Below the pieces are notes generated by a model that was given only the letters and a program-made list of their open reading frames with translations, did not search any database and was not told the origin of the DNA. From Aquisphaera insulae (GTDB lineage Bacteria > Planctomycetota > Planctomycetia > Isosphaerales > Isosphaeraceae), in assembly GCF_011064615.1 (NCBI RefSeq), contig NZ_JAALJH010000035.1:1-64000 (forward strand): DNA of 64,000 bases. Direction: 5' to 3'. This document shows positions 54,315-63,217 of this stretch, piece by piece (the stretch's first letter is position 1; each line of letters starts with the position of its first letter). The translations under genes and the position numbers were made by a program.

Positions 54315-54989
54315 ATGAGCAGGATCGTCCCGCCCAATCCGGTTCTCGAGGTCGTCTATCCCGACACCGATGGTCGGCCCATGGCGGAAAACACGCGGCA
54401 GTATCGCTGGATCGTCATGATCAAGGAGAACCTCGAGGTCCTCTTCGGTGATCGCCCCGACGTGTTCATCGCCGGCGACCTCTTCTGGTATCCGGTCGAG
54501 GGCAATCCCCGGATCGTCACGGCACCCGACGTCATGGTGGCCATCGGCCGCCCCAAGGGCGATCGGGACTCGTTCAAGCAGTGGGAAGAAGCCGGCGTCG
54601 CGCCCCAGGTCGTCTTCGAGATCCGATCCACCAGCAACAGCGACGCCGAGATGGCGGAGAAGCTCCGCTTCTATGAGCGGCATGGGGTCGAGGAGTTCTA
54701 CGACTTCGACCCCGAGACGGGCAGCCTGTTCGGTTGGCAGCGGACGGGACGGGTGCTCAAGGCCATCCCCGACGCCTACGGAAGCACGAGCCCAACCCTC
54801 GGGATTCGGTTCGAGAGGGACGACGGGCCGGAGTTCCTCAGGATCGTCGGCCCCGACGGCGGCCGATTCCTCACCACCCTCGAGCACTCCGAAGCCCGCA
54901 AGCTCGCCGAACGCCGAGCCCAGGCCGAACGCGAGCGAGCCGAACGCCTGGCCGCGAAGCTCCGAGAGCTCGGGATCGAGCCCGATTGA
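54315..54989 (+). CDS. Uma2 family protein (DUF820, PD-(D/E)XK fold)
   Basis: A 224-residue protein. The Uma2/DUF820 core is recognisable: an Asp in TAPDVMVAIGRP, then VVFEIRSTSNSD, with the Glu, and MAEKLRFYERHGVEEFYDFD. The last 35 residues are a Glu/Arg/Ala helix (ARKLAERRAQAERERAERL), common in this family. The nuclease fold suggests DNA cleavage, but family function is not established; copies are numerous in planctomycetes and cyanobacteria. The gene is 126 bp after the U32 gene, on the same strand. Confidence 0.88.
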   Translation: MSRIVPPNPVLEVVYPDTDGRPMAENTRQYRWIVMIKENLEVLFGDRPDVFIAGDLFWYPVEGNPRIVTAPDVMVAIGRPKGDRDSFKQWEEAGVAPQVVFEIRSTSNSDAEMAEKLRFYERHGVEEFYDFDPETGSLFGWQRTGRVLKAIPDAYGSTSPTLGIRFERDDGPEFLRIVGPDGGRFLTTLEHSEARKLAERRAQAERERAERLAAKLRELGIEPD

Positions 54990-55025
54990 ATTCCGTCGAA
55001 GACAACGAGAGTCGGTGATCGCCCG

Positions 55026-55934
55026 ATGTCGCAGATCCTCGAAACCCGCTCCGGCCGCCCGCTGGAATACCAGGAATACGGCGACCCGGACGGCCATCCG
55101 GTCCTCTTCTTCCACGGCCTGATCGGTTCGCATCTGCAGGCGGCTTACGTCAGCGACGCGGCCGGGCGGGCGGGCTTCCGTGTGATCGCCCCCAACCGTC
55201 CGGGAGTGGGGAAGTCCGCCTTCGTCGAGCGGAAGACCGCGCTGGAGGCGGTGCCGGACGTCGAGGACCTGACGGCCTCGCTCGGGATCGACGATTTCAG
55301 CGTGATCGGGATCTCGGGAGGGACGCCCTATGCGCTCGGCTGTCTCCTGAAGCTGACCCCGCGGATCCGGACCGTGACGATCCTCAGCGGCATGGGGCCG
55401 ACGCGGCTCCCCGGCGCCCTTCGGGGGATGGAGCGAAGGCGCCGGCTCACGCTCGAGATCGGCTCGCGGTATCCGATGCTCGCCAGGCAGGAGATCCGGA
55501 AGTGGGCCGAGCGGTACAGGGTCGACCCGCGAGGATTCCTCCGCTATCTGGTCTCAACCTGGTGCGAGCCCGACCGCACGCTCTTCGAGCGGGAAGAGGT
55601 CTTCAACCTCTTCCTTGGCGACCTCGAGCAGGTCTTCGTCGAGGGGAGCGGGCCGGAGACATTCGCCCAGGATCTGGCCCTCTACCGGAACTACGGCTTC
55701 CGCCCGGCCGACCTGCCGTCGAGCCATCTGATCACGCTCTGGCACGGTCTGGACGACATCATCGTCCCGCCCGGGATGGCCTGGAAGATGACCCGGGCGT
55801 TGCCGCGATGCGAGGCCCACTTCGTCCCCGGGGGGCACTTCGTGGCGATCTCGCTGGCGGACCGGATCACGGCCCGACTGCGGGAATTGCGGGATGATGC
55901 ACTGGCCGGCCGATCGTCGGGCGTGATAAACTAA
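55026..55934 (+). CDS. Alpha/beta hydrolase
   Basis: A 302-residue protein. Nucleophile elbow GISGGTP (S97), oxyanion HG (FFHGLIGS), acid in HGLDDIIVPP (D243 or D244), and His in VPGGHFVA (H271). There is no signal peptide. The lid region (about 125-225) is long. The substrate is unknown. It follows Uma2 by 36 bp. Confidence 0.88.
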   Translation: MSQILETRSGRPLEYQEYGDPDGHPVLFFHGLIGSHLQAAYVSDAAGRAGFRVIAPNRPGVGKSAFVERKTALEAVPDVEDLTASLGIDDFSVIGISGGTPYALGCLLKLTPRIRTVTILSGMGPTRLPGALRGMERRRRLTLEIGSRYPMLARQEIRKWAERYRVDPRGFLRYLVSTWCEPDRTLFEREEVFNLFLGDLEQVFVEGSGPETFAQDLALYRNYGFRPADLPSSHLITLWHGLDDIIVPPGMAWKMTRALPRCEAHFVPGGHFVAISLADRITARLRELRDDALAGRSSGVIN

Positions 55935-56100
55935 CCATCAACAGGAACGCCCCCGCGCGCACGACCGTCCCGGCGAGGTCCTCGCGCGGTGCCGCCAGAA
56001 AGGGTTCCGGCCTCGGGACTGGCCGTCGCGACCCGCGTCTCCTCCGCGACCCACCGCCCCGGGCGAATGATCGCCCCGGACCCCTCGTCGGATCACGTCC

Positions 56101-57126
56101 ATGCCCAGCGATCGCGACCTGTTCACCGAAGAGCAGCAGATGGCCACGATGAGCTTCGGCGAGCACATCGAGGAGCTGCGCGTCCGGCTCATCCTGGCCC
56201 TCATCGGACTTGCCGTCGGCATCATCATCGCCTTCATCCCCTACATGGATCTGGGCTGGCGGGTGATGAAGAGCATGGAAGCCCCCGCCAAGGGGGCGCT
56301 CGAGCGATTCTACAAGGAGGAATACGAGAAGAAGGCCGCCGCGGCCGAGGCGAGCCAGGCGCTCTCGCCGTCGGTCGAGGCCGTCATCCCGGCCGATTCC
56401 TTCGTCGCGGCCCTGAGGAAGGTCGCTCCCGACGTGAAGCTGCCGGTGGCGGAATCGCTCGCGGGCCAGACGGTCAGCTTCCCGATCCAGTACATGCAGC
56501 ATCAGGCGATCCGCCTGATCGAGAATGGCGTCGTCCAGATCGACCAGTCGCTCATCTCCCTCGGGCCGCTCGAGACGATCACGATCTACTTCATGGTCTG
56601 CCTCGTCACGGGGCTGGTCCTCGTCTCGCCCTGGGTCTTCTACCAGATCTGGGCCTTCGTCGCGGCGGGGCTCTACCGCCACGAGAGGCACTACGTGAAG
56701 AAGTACCTGCCGATCTCGCTGGGCCTCTTCCTGGGGGGCGTCTTCCTCTGCTTCTTCTTCGTCCTGCCGCTCACCCTGCGGTTCCTGCTCGAGTTCAACG
56801 TCTGGCTGGGCGTGGCGCCCACGCTCCGGCTGAGCGAGTGGATGAGCTTCGCCACCGTGCTCCCCCTGGTCTTCGGCATCGCCTTCCAGACGCCGCTGGT
56901 CATGCTCTTCGTGGAGCGGATCGGCGTCTTCTCGGTCGACGACTTCCGGTCCAAGCGGAAGATCTCCATCCTGGTCATCACCATCGCCGCGGCCATCCTG
57001 ACGCCGGGCCAGGACCCGATCAGCATGCTCCTGCTGGCCGTGCCGATGATCCTCCTCTACGAGCTCGGCATCATCCTGATCGGCTACGGCAAGAAGACGG
57101 CCAGGGTACCGGCGAGCATCTCATGA
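56101..57126 (+). CDS. tatC: Sec-independent (Tat) translocase subunit TatC, enlarged loop
   Basis: A 341-residue inner-membrane protein that binds twin-arginine signal peptides. The N-terminal MSFGEHIEELRVRL and the segment SPWVFYQIWAFVAAGLYRHER are the signature binding sites. Six helices are visible. E. coli TatC is about 258 residues; the excess lies mostly in the first periplasmic loop (about 50-155), which is Lys/Glu/Ala-rich. No tatA or tatB is adjacent. The ATG at 56101 puts the EHIEELR motif at residue 21; a later ATG (56140) is possible. Confidence 0.92.
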   Translation: MPSDRDLFTEEQQMATMSFGEHIEELRVRLILALIGLAVGIIIAFIPYMDLGWRVMKSMEAPAKGALERFYKEEYEKKAAAAEASQALSPSVEAVIPADSFVAALRKVAPDVKLPVAESLAGQTVSFPIQYMQHQAIRLIENGVVQIDQSLISLGPLETITIYFMVCLVTGLVLVSPWVFYQIWAFVAAGLYRHERHYVKKYLPISLGLFLGGVFLCFFFVLPLTLRFLLEFNVWLGVAPTLRLSEWMSFATVLPLVFGIAFQTPLVMLFVERIGVFSVDDFRSKRKISILVITIAAAILTPGQDPISMLLLAVPMILLYELGIILIGYGKKTARVPASIS

Positions 57127-57243
57127 CCCGTCGCGGGCACTCGACGACTTGCGAGTGCCCCCGCCAGGGCTTAACCTGACATCATGGAGATGCGCCGCGG
57201 TGATGGTCCGCCGCGCCTTCTTTCCGGTGCCGAAGGGCTCGCG

Positions 57244-58563
57244 ATGATGCCGGCGAGGGACATGGAAGACGTCACCGTGGGTCTGGTGGGGCTGGGTACC
57301 GTTGGGACGGGCGTGGCGAGGCTGCTCACCGAGAACGCCGACCGGATCGCCCGCCGGGCCGGCAAACGCGTCCGTTGGAAGTGGGTCGCGGTCCGCGACC
57401 CGAAGAAGGTCCGCGACGTGGCGCTCGACGGCATCCGCATGACGACCGATCCCGCGGAGATCATCCGCGACCCGGAGGTCTCGATCCTGGTCGAGACGAT
57501 GGGGGGGATCGACCAGGCGGCCGAGGTCGTCCTCGCCGCGCTCGACGCCGGCAAGCACGTGGTCACCGCCAACAAGGCGATGCTGGCGGAGCGGGGCCGC
57601 GAGATCTTCGACCGGGCGCGCAAGGCCCACCGCGCCGTGGCCTTCGAGGCGAGCGTCGGCGGCGGCATCCCCATCATCCAGGCCATCGGCGTCTCGCTGG
57701 CCGCCAACCAGGTCCAGAGCCTGGCGGCGATCCTCAACGGCACCTGCAACTACATCCTCACCAAGATGACGCTCGAGGGCCTCTCCTACGCCCGGGCCCT
57801 GCAGCAGGCCCAGGAGCTCGGCTATGCCGAGGCGGATCCGACCCTCGACGTGGACGGGACCGACACCGCTCACAAGCTGGTGGTCCTGGCCCAACTCGCC
57901 TTCGGCGCGAATGTCGTCACCCGGGACATCGCCCGCCGGGGGATCGACCGGCTTGATCTGGCCGACCTGACCTACGCCGGGGAGCTCGGCTACGCGGTCA
58001 AGCTGCTGGCCGTGGCAAGGCTCTCCGACGACGGGCTCGACCTCCGCGTGGCCCCGACCCTCGTGAGGAAGGGGACGCCGATGGCCGAGGTCCGAGGGCC
58101 CTACAACGCCGTCCGCGTGGTGGGAGACGCCGTCGGCGACGTCTTCTTCCAGGGCCGCGGGGCCGGGATGATGGCCACCGCCTCGGCCGTGGTGGGCGAC
58201 CTGATCGACGTGGTGACCGGCCGCGCCCTCATCACCTCGCGGGTGCTCGATCCCTGGGGAGACGCCGACCGGCCGATTGCGCGGACGCCCTCGAACAAGC
58301 TCCGTCGCCGATACTATCTGAGGTTCATCATCGCCGACCGCCCCGGCGTGATCGCCGCCCTGACCCAGGTCCTCGGGGCCCACGGGATCAGCATCGCCAG
58401 CGTGATCCAGCACGACACCGACGACGCGCCGGATGGCAGCCCGGTCCCGCTCGTGATCATGACGCACATGGCGGTCGAATCCGAGGTCGAGGCCGCCCTC
58501 GAGGAGATCGACCGCCTGGACGTCGCCCACGCGCCGAGCGTCTTGCTGGCGGTCGAGGATTGA
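57244..58563 (+). CDS. hom: Homoserine dehydrogenase
   Basis: A 439-residue enzyme of threonine and methionine synthesis, reducing aspartate semialdehyde. The NAD(P) loop GLVGLGTVGTGV is near the N-terminus, VVTANKAMLA follows, and the catalytic region holds GGGIPII, LNGTCNYILTKM and EADPTLDVDGTDTAHKL. A C-terminal ACT domain (about 360-439, YYLRFIIADRPGVIAALTQVL) implies feedback control, probably by threonine. ATG 57244 gives normal length; a start at 57184 would add 20 residues without similarity. It lies 46 bp before the phosphoglycerate-mutase-family gene. Confidence 0.94.
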   Translation: MMPARDMEDVTVGLVGLGTVGTGVARLLTENADRIARRAGKRVRWKWVAVRDPKKVRDVALDGIRMTTDPAEIIRDPEVSILVETMGGIDQAAEVVLAALDAGKHVVTANKAMLAERGREIFDRARKAHRAVAFEASVGGGIPIIQAIGVSLAANQVQSLAAILNGTCNYILTKMTLEGLSYARALQQAQELGYAEADPTLDVDGTDTAHKLVVLAQLAFGANVVTRDIARRGIDRLDLADLTYAGELGYAVKLLAVARLSDDGLDLRVAPTLVRKGTPMAEVRGPYNAVRVVGDAVGDVFFQGRGAGMMATASAVVGDLIDVVTGRALITSRVLDPWGDADRPIARTPSNKLRRRYYLRFIIADRPGVIAALTQVLGAHGISIASVIQHDTDDAPDGSPVPLVIMTHMAVESEVEAALEEIDRLDVAHAPSVLLAVED

Positions 58564-58609
58564 GAGACGAAGACAGGTTCAGACAGCACGGTGCTTGCGG
58601 AGCCCTCCC

Positions 58610-59842
58610 ATGCCCAGGCCCAAATTCGTGATCGTGATCCCGGATGGAGCCGCCGACGAGCCCACGGAGCTGCTCGGCGGCAAGACGCCCCTCGAGGCCG
58701 CCCACCTGCCGGCGATGGATCGCGTCGCCCGCGGAGGGATCGTCGGCCGATCGAGGAACGTCCCCGAGCGGTTCCTGCCGGCGAGCGACGTCGCCACGCT
58801 CAGCCTCTTCGGCTACGACCCGGAGAAATACTACACCGGCCGGGCCCCGCTCGAGGCCGCGGCCATGGGGATCCACCTGGGCCCGAACGATTGGGCGATC
58901 CGCTGCAACCTGATGACGATCCGCGACGGCCGGCTCGCCGACTTCACGGCCGGCCACGTCACCAGCGAGGAGGGCAAGCCGCTGATGGACTCCCTCCAGA
59001 CCGCCCTCGGCCGGCCGAATGTGGAGTTCCACGCGGGCGTCAGCTATCGCAACCTGATGATCTACCGGGGCAAGCCCGGCGAGGCACAGTTCGACGACTC
59101 CACGATCACCGACCCGCCGCATGATCACCCGGACCAGCCCGCGGCCGAGCATCTGCCCCGCGGCGCAGGGGCCGAGCTCCTCCGCGAGCTGATGGCCGCC
59201 GCCACGCCGATCCTGGCCGATCACCCGGTGAATCGTGCCAGAGTCGCCGCCGGCAAGAAGCCGGCCAATGCCATCTGGCTCTGGGGCCAGGGGAATGCCC
59301 CGAACGTGCCGCCATTCGAGGAGGTCCACGGGCTCCGGGGGGCGATCATCTCCGCCGTCGATCTCGTCCGCGGCGTCGGCGTCCTGGCCGGCTGGGACCG
59401 GATCGACGTCCCCACGGCGACCGGATACCTCGATACCGATTACGCCGCCAAGGGGAGAGCCGCGATCGAGGCCCTGGAGACGCACGACATCGTTTGCGTC
59501 CACGTCGAGGCCCCCGACGAGGCCAGCCACGAGGGCCGCGCCGACGCCAAGGTGGAGGCCATCGAGCGGATCGACCACGACATCGTGAACCCCGTCCTCG
59601 AAGCCCTCCGCAAGTATCCCGAGTGGCGGATGGTGATCTCGCCCGACCACTCGACCTTGCTGAAGACGAAGGCCCACGACCGCGCCCCGGTCGCCTGGGC
59701 GATGGCCGGCACCAACCTCCCGGCCTCCGGCCTCACCTACGACGAGCGCGCCGCCCGCGAGGGCGGCGGCCCGTTCCTCGCCCAGGGGTTCCGGCTGATG
59801 GATCGGTTTCTTGATCTGAAGTGGAGCGGTCGGCCCGAGTGA
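58610..59842 (+). CDS. Archaeal-type phosphoglycerate mutase family protein, possible homoserine kinase
   Basis: A 410-residue protein of the cofactor-independent, archaeal-type phosphoglycerate mutase (ApgM) branch of the alkaline phosphatase superfamily. Metal and nucleophile motifs are present: VIPDGAADEP, ASDVATLSLFGYDP with the Ser nucleophile candidate, HVEAPDEASHEG, and ISPDHSTLLKTKAHDRAPV. Position right after hom, 46 bp apart, fits the subgroup proposed as an alternative homoserine kinase; the window has no thrB or thrC. Either activity is possible from sequence. GGAG lies 7 nt before ATG 58610. Confidence 0.85.
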   Translation: MPRPKFVIVIPDGAADEPTELLGGKTPLEAAHLPAMDRVARGGIVGRSRNVPERFLPASDVATLSLFGYDPEKYYTGRAPLEAAAMGIHLGPNDWAIRCNLMTIRDGRLADFTAGHVTSEEGKPLMDSLQTALGRPNVEFHAGVSYRNLMIYRGKPGEAQFDDSTITDPPHDHPDQPAAEHLPRGAGAELLRELMAAATPILADHPVNRARVAAGKKPANAIWLWGQGNAPNVPPFEEVHGLRGAIISAVDLVRGVGVLAGWDRIDVPTATGYLDTDYAAKGRAAIEALETHDIVCVHVEAPDEASHEGRADAKVEAIERIDHDIVNPVLEALRKYPEWRMVISPDHSTLLKTKAHDRAPVAWAMAGTNLPASGLTYDERAAREGGGPFLAQGFRLMDRFLDLKWSGRPE

Positions 59843-59854
59843 AGTGGGGTCTCC

Positions 59855-61954
59855 TCACAGGCCTTCCCTCACGAAGAGCGGAAGGAACTCGGAGAGCTTC
59901 ACGGCGGCACCAGGCATCGTCGGTCGATTGATGAACCTGAGTCCGGACGGCTCGCGTGTAGCCGAGATGCTCCTCATCACGGCCGCGAAGAGACCTCGGA
60001 GGCGCAGTTCCTCCGGCGAGAGGTCTTCCGGCTTTTCGTCGCTGAGGCAACTTTTGATGGTGTAATCCTGGAACTGGACGAAAAGGTCCAGGAGTGTGTC
60101 CGTGTCCTGGGGATGATGAGGATTCGCCATGAGTCGGAATGACAGGTCGTCCGAGGGCTCCAGCTTGAAATAAACCCGATCGACGATGTGGGCGAAGCTA
60201 GCGAAGCCGTCGCCCTTGTCGGCTGCGTCGTCCCGCTTCGTGGCGGTTTGAATGCGACCGTCGCCGTTGTCGAGGACCACCGCCACCAGCCCACGCTCAA
60301 CATCCTTCCATGAATCTCGTTGGGTGAAGGGAGGCGCAGCGGGTTCACGGCGGCGGAGCACGGAGAGCAAGGCGGATTCACGCTCCTGGACCAGGGTCCT
60401 CTCATCGGCCACGAAAAAGCAGTCGTCTTTCGCAAAATACGACGATTTCACTTTCAAGTAAGTCTTCCCCTGGGAGTGATACTCGGTCGCGTCTGGCCAG
60501 ATCGCCCGGATGAGTCCGTTCCAGTCGTAAGGATCGTTGGTTCGGACCATGATTCCCGTCGTGCCGAAGCTCCGTAGCTCTTTCCCTTGATTCCGAGTGC
60601 GTCCGAGTCGGATGGCTCCAATGAGTTGTTCGATCTGCTCGGGCTTCAGCGGATGGTCTCGCCAGAAGCGGACGAAGGTGTCGCCAAGTTTCGCCTGGTT
60701 TTCGGCCAGGCCCTTCAAGAGCGCCCGGCCAGGCTCGTCCATGCCGGCACGCTCAAAGACCTGCGATACTCGAATGGCGTAAATGCCCATCGCATCCGCA
60801 GGGATGTAACTGAGATCGAACGAGGGGATGTCCGCCGTCGGCATGGCCTTTCTCACCGCCACGGCCGGCGGATCTCCCAGAAGCGGATTGGGAACCATAG
60901 CGAGGCCCAGGGCCACCGCCGCCAGCAAGACGCCCGTCGCCCAGCGACTTGTCCTCAGGCCCGATCGTTCGACCATCCGATCCTTCGATTCCAGCATCGC
61001 GATCCTCCTGATCAGCGTCCCCTTCGCCGGTGAGAACGGCCTCACCGGCCACCATGAACTGCGTCCGTCCTGATCCAGGGCCATCCGCGCCAGGACGGCC
61101 CGGTACGCCTGCGCCCCTCCCGAAAGCTCGGCCGCGATGGCGTCGGCCGCCTGCTCCTGCATCATCTGGAGCCGGTTCGCGAGCCAGGTCACGAGCGGAT
61201 GATAGGCGTGAATCGCCCGCGTCAAACTCGCCATCAGGCCGAGGGCGTAATCCGACCGCCAAACGTGGGCCAGCTCGTGCGCGAGCACGGCTCGGAGATC
61301 CGTCTCCGGCCAGCTTCGCCAGGCTGAAGGCAGCAGGATGACCGGCCGCCGCCATCCGGCCGTCGCGGCCGAGGTCGCGCCAGGCACCTCACGAACCTCG
61401 ACCGGCCTTCGAAGATGCAGGGCCGCTCGAATTGAGTCGATCTGGTCGAGCAAGACGCGATCATCGATCTCGCCACCACTTCGACGGCAACGGCGGACCT
61501 CGAGCAGGCCGAGCCCCAGCCGAATGAGGCCGATCGCCGCCAGTCCCAGCAGCCCCCAGACCGCGAACCGCATCCCCTTCGAGCGTGGGGCCGAAATCTC
61601 ATTCACGCGATGCTCGAGCGTTCGCAACCGCGACGCAATCGCTTCCCACGAGAGGCTGCGTGAGGCTGCGGCTTCGAGGTCAGATCGGATCGTGTCCGAT
61701 TGGGACTCACCCTCCACATCACGGGAAATCCGCGGCGCCGCCTCGGCATGCGAGAACATCGGCCCGATCGAGATCAGCCCAATCCAGGGGGCCATCGCCG
61801 TGACGGCGAGCGTCATCGCCAGGCCCATCGCCGCGACGAAGGCGCCGAGCGATGGCCTTCTCCCTGAGACGATCCCGTACCCGATCGCGACCGGAACCAG
61901 CAAGCCCGTGACCTGGACGACGAGCCAGGCGACCGTCGGAGCGATGGCATTCAT
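59855..61954 (-). CDS. M56 (BlaR1-like) membrane metalloprotease with a non-PBP sensor region
   Basis: A 699-residue protein. The N-terminal half has four hydrophobic segments and the zinc site HELAH near 224-228 (AVLAHELAHVWRSDY), with the distal EQAADAIA. This is the BlaR1/MecR1 protease layout that cleaves the partner repressor. After a last transmembrane helix (about 350-370), residues 370-699 form an extracytoplasmic domain with no SxxK penicillin-binding signature, so the signal is probably not a beta-lactam. The start overlaps the stop of the BlaI-like gene as ATGA, coupling their translation. Confidence 0.87.
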   Translation of the reverse strand: MNAIAPTVAWLVVQVTGLLVPVAIGYGIVSGRRPSLGAFVAAMGLAMTLAVTAMAPWIGLISIGPMFSHAEAAPRISRDVEGESQSDTIRSDLEAAASRSLSWEAIASRLRTLEHRVNEISAPRSKGMRFAVWGLLGLAAIGLIRLGLGLLEVRRCRRSGGEIDDRVLLDQIDSIRAALHLRRPVEVREVPGATSAATAGWRRPVILLPSAWRSWPETDLRAVLAHELAHVWRSDYALGLMASLTRAIHAYHPLVTWLANRLQMMQEQAADAIAAELSGGAQAYRAVLARMALDQDGRSSWWPVRPFSPAKGTLIRRIAMLESKDRMVERSGLRTSRWATGVLLAAVALGLAMVPNPLLGDPPAVAVRKAMPTADIPSFDLSYIPADAMGIYAIRVSQVFERAGMDEPGRALLKGLAENQAKLGDTFVRFWRDHPLKPEQIEQLIGAIRLGRTRNQGKELRSFGTTGIMVRTNDPYDWNGLIRAIWPDATEYHSQGKTYLKVKSSYFAKDDCFFVADERTLVQERESALLSVLRRREPAAPPFTQRDSWKDVERGLVAVVLDNGDGRIQTATKRDDAADKGDGFASFAHIVDRVYFKLEPSDDLSFRLMANPHHPQDTDTLLDLFVQFQDYTIKSCLSDEKPEDLSPEELRLRGLFAAVMRSISATREPSGLRFINRPTMPGAAVKLSEFLPLFVREGL

Positions 61955-62334
61955 TTCGCGTCCTCCCTGAGGATCTTCTCCAGGACCCGGCGCTCTTCCT
62001 TCGTCAGCTTCCGCTGCTCGACCAGGCGATAGAGCAGGTCGGCCCGCGAGCCGCGGAAGACCCGTTCGATCAGGTCCCCGAGCAGGCGCCCGGACACCTC
62101 CTCATGCGATCGAGCCGCCCGGTAGACGAACGGCCGGTCCTCATTCACCTGCGAGAGAAACCCCTTCTCCTCGAGCGCCCGCACCAGGTTCGCGATCGTC
62201 GGATACGACCGGTCCAGCCCCGCCGCGGCCAGCCGGTCGCGGGCCTCCGCCGCGGTCATCTCCTCCATGCCCCAGAAGACGTGCATGACCTCGAGCTCCC
62301 GCTCGGTCAGGTCCCTCGCCCGCGGCCTCGCCAT
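61951..62334 (-). CDS. BlaI/MecI-type transcriptional repressor
   Basis: A 127-residue winged-helix protein. DLTERELEVMHVFWG, AAEARDRLA and SYPTIANLVRALEEKGFL are the BlaI DNA-binding domain; the rest is the dimerisation helices. GGAGG is 7 nt before ATG 62334; a longer frame to 62382 adds residues over the promoter. It forms the usual two-gene repressor-protease pair with the M56 gene, and probably represses its own promoter. Confidence 0.92.
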   Translation of the reverse strand: MARPRARDLTERELEVMHVFWGMEEMTAAEARDRLAAAGLDRSYPTIANLVRALEEKGFLSQVNEDRPFVYRAARSHEEVSGRLLGDLIERVFRGSRADLLYRLVEQRKLTKEERRVLEKILREDAK

Positions 62335-62378
62335 CGGTGTGCCTCCGTGATTCGTCCGACCGACCCCGATTCGGTTCT

Positions 62379-62423
62379 CCAAATTTGATTTGCCAAATTT
62401 ACCGTCCGGAGGGGCCGCGTCAA
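62379..62423 (-). promoter_or_regulatory. Promoter with AT-rich operator-like repeats for the BlaI/M56 pair
   Basis: On the minus strand TTGACG (62423-62418), 16-bp spacer, TAAATT (62401-62396). Two copies of CCAAATTT on the plus strand (62379-62386 and 62393-62400, 14 bp apart) overlap and follow the -10. This is an AT island in GC-rich DNA. A binding site for the BlaI-like repressor is inferred. Confidence 0.55.
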
Positions 62424-62448
62424 GTCGAAATCGGGGCGAGGCGGTGTC

Positions 62449-63195
62449 TCATCGAGGGGACGCGGCGGCCGGCTCGGACAGGACGAACAGGCCGTCCACC
62501 TTCTTGATCCGATCCACGTCGGCGAGTCGCTCGGTCGTGAAATCGGCCAGGACGACGGCGAAGCCGCTGGGGTGGCGGCTGGTGATCGAGCGCACCTGGT
62601 CCTCGGTCAGCTCGTCGAAGGGGCTTCGCCAGTCGAGGGGGAGGCCCGCGGCCTCGATGAGGAGGATGGCGTTCCCGGGGGCTTTCGCCGGTTCCAGGGA
62701 TGAGAGATCGTTGATCATCCGATAGGAGGCGTTGCCGGCCGGCATCAGCGTTCGGTAGGCGGGGCAGCCATAGAGCGCGGGCATGTCGCCGGCGTGGTGC
62801 TGATTCTCGTCGCTGTCCCAGGGCTTGCGGAAGTCGTACCGCTCGCCCGCGGCGACCTCGCCTCCGAAGCGGGGGAGGAAGGTCGCACGCCAGGACTCCC
62901 GACGAGCCCCGCCGGGCTCGGCCTGGAACGGCGGCGGGAAGTGGCCGAAGGTCCGCACGTAGTCGGACAGCGTGGTCGCGAGCCGGTTGACGTTCTCCTG
63001 GCATTCGGCCTGGGCGGTGAAGATGACCTCATGCCGCGACCGCTCGCGCTCGAAGTACCGGACCAGGGAGAAGAGGCCGGCGATCATCGCGATCGGGAAG
63101 ACGAGGTGCCAGGGCCGGAGGCGGAGAGGCCGCCCGGGGCGGCCGGCGCGGGCGGGGTAGGGGGGGACGGGAGGGGGGGTGGGCTGGACGTTCAT
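62449..63195 (-). CDS. DUF1559-like single-pass membrane protein
   Basis: A 248-residue protein. The N-terminus is Pro-rich, then one transmembrane helix (about 30-47, LVFPIAMIAGLFSLVRYF). It lacks a prepilin cleavage motif, but the body has DUF1559 features: SWRATFLPRF, RYDFRKPWDSDENQ, and near the end HPSGFAVVLAD, an H-X9-D motif. It appears to be a DUF1559 relative that has lost the pilin signal. The role is unknown. Confidence 0.65.
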   Translation of the reverse strand: MNVQPTPPPVPPYPARAGRPGRPLRLRPWHLVFPIAMIAGLFSLVRYFERERSRHEVIFTAQAECQENVNRLATTLSDYVRTFGHFPPPFQAEPGGARRESWRATFLPRFGGEVAAGERYDFRKPWDSDENQHHAGDMPALYGCPAYRTLMPAGNASYRMINDLSSLEPAKAPGNAILLIEAAGLPLDWRSPFDELTEDQVRSITSRHPSGFAVVLADFTTERLADVDRIKKVDGLFVLSEPAAASPR

Positions 63196-63217
63196 GGTGG
63201 GGCTTCGATCGGTGGAA

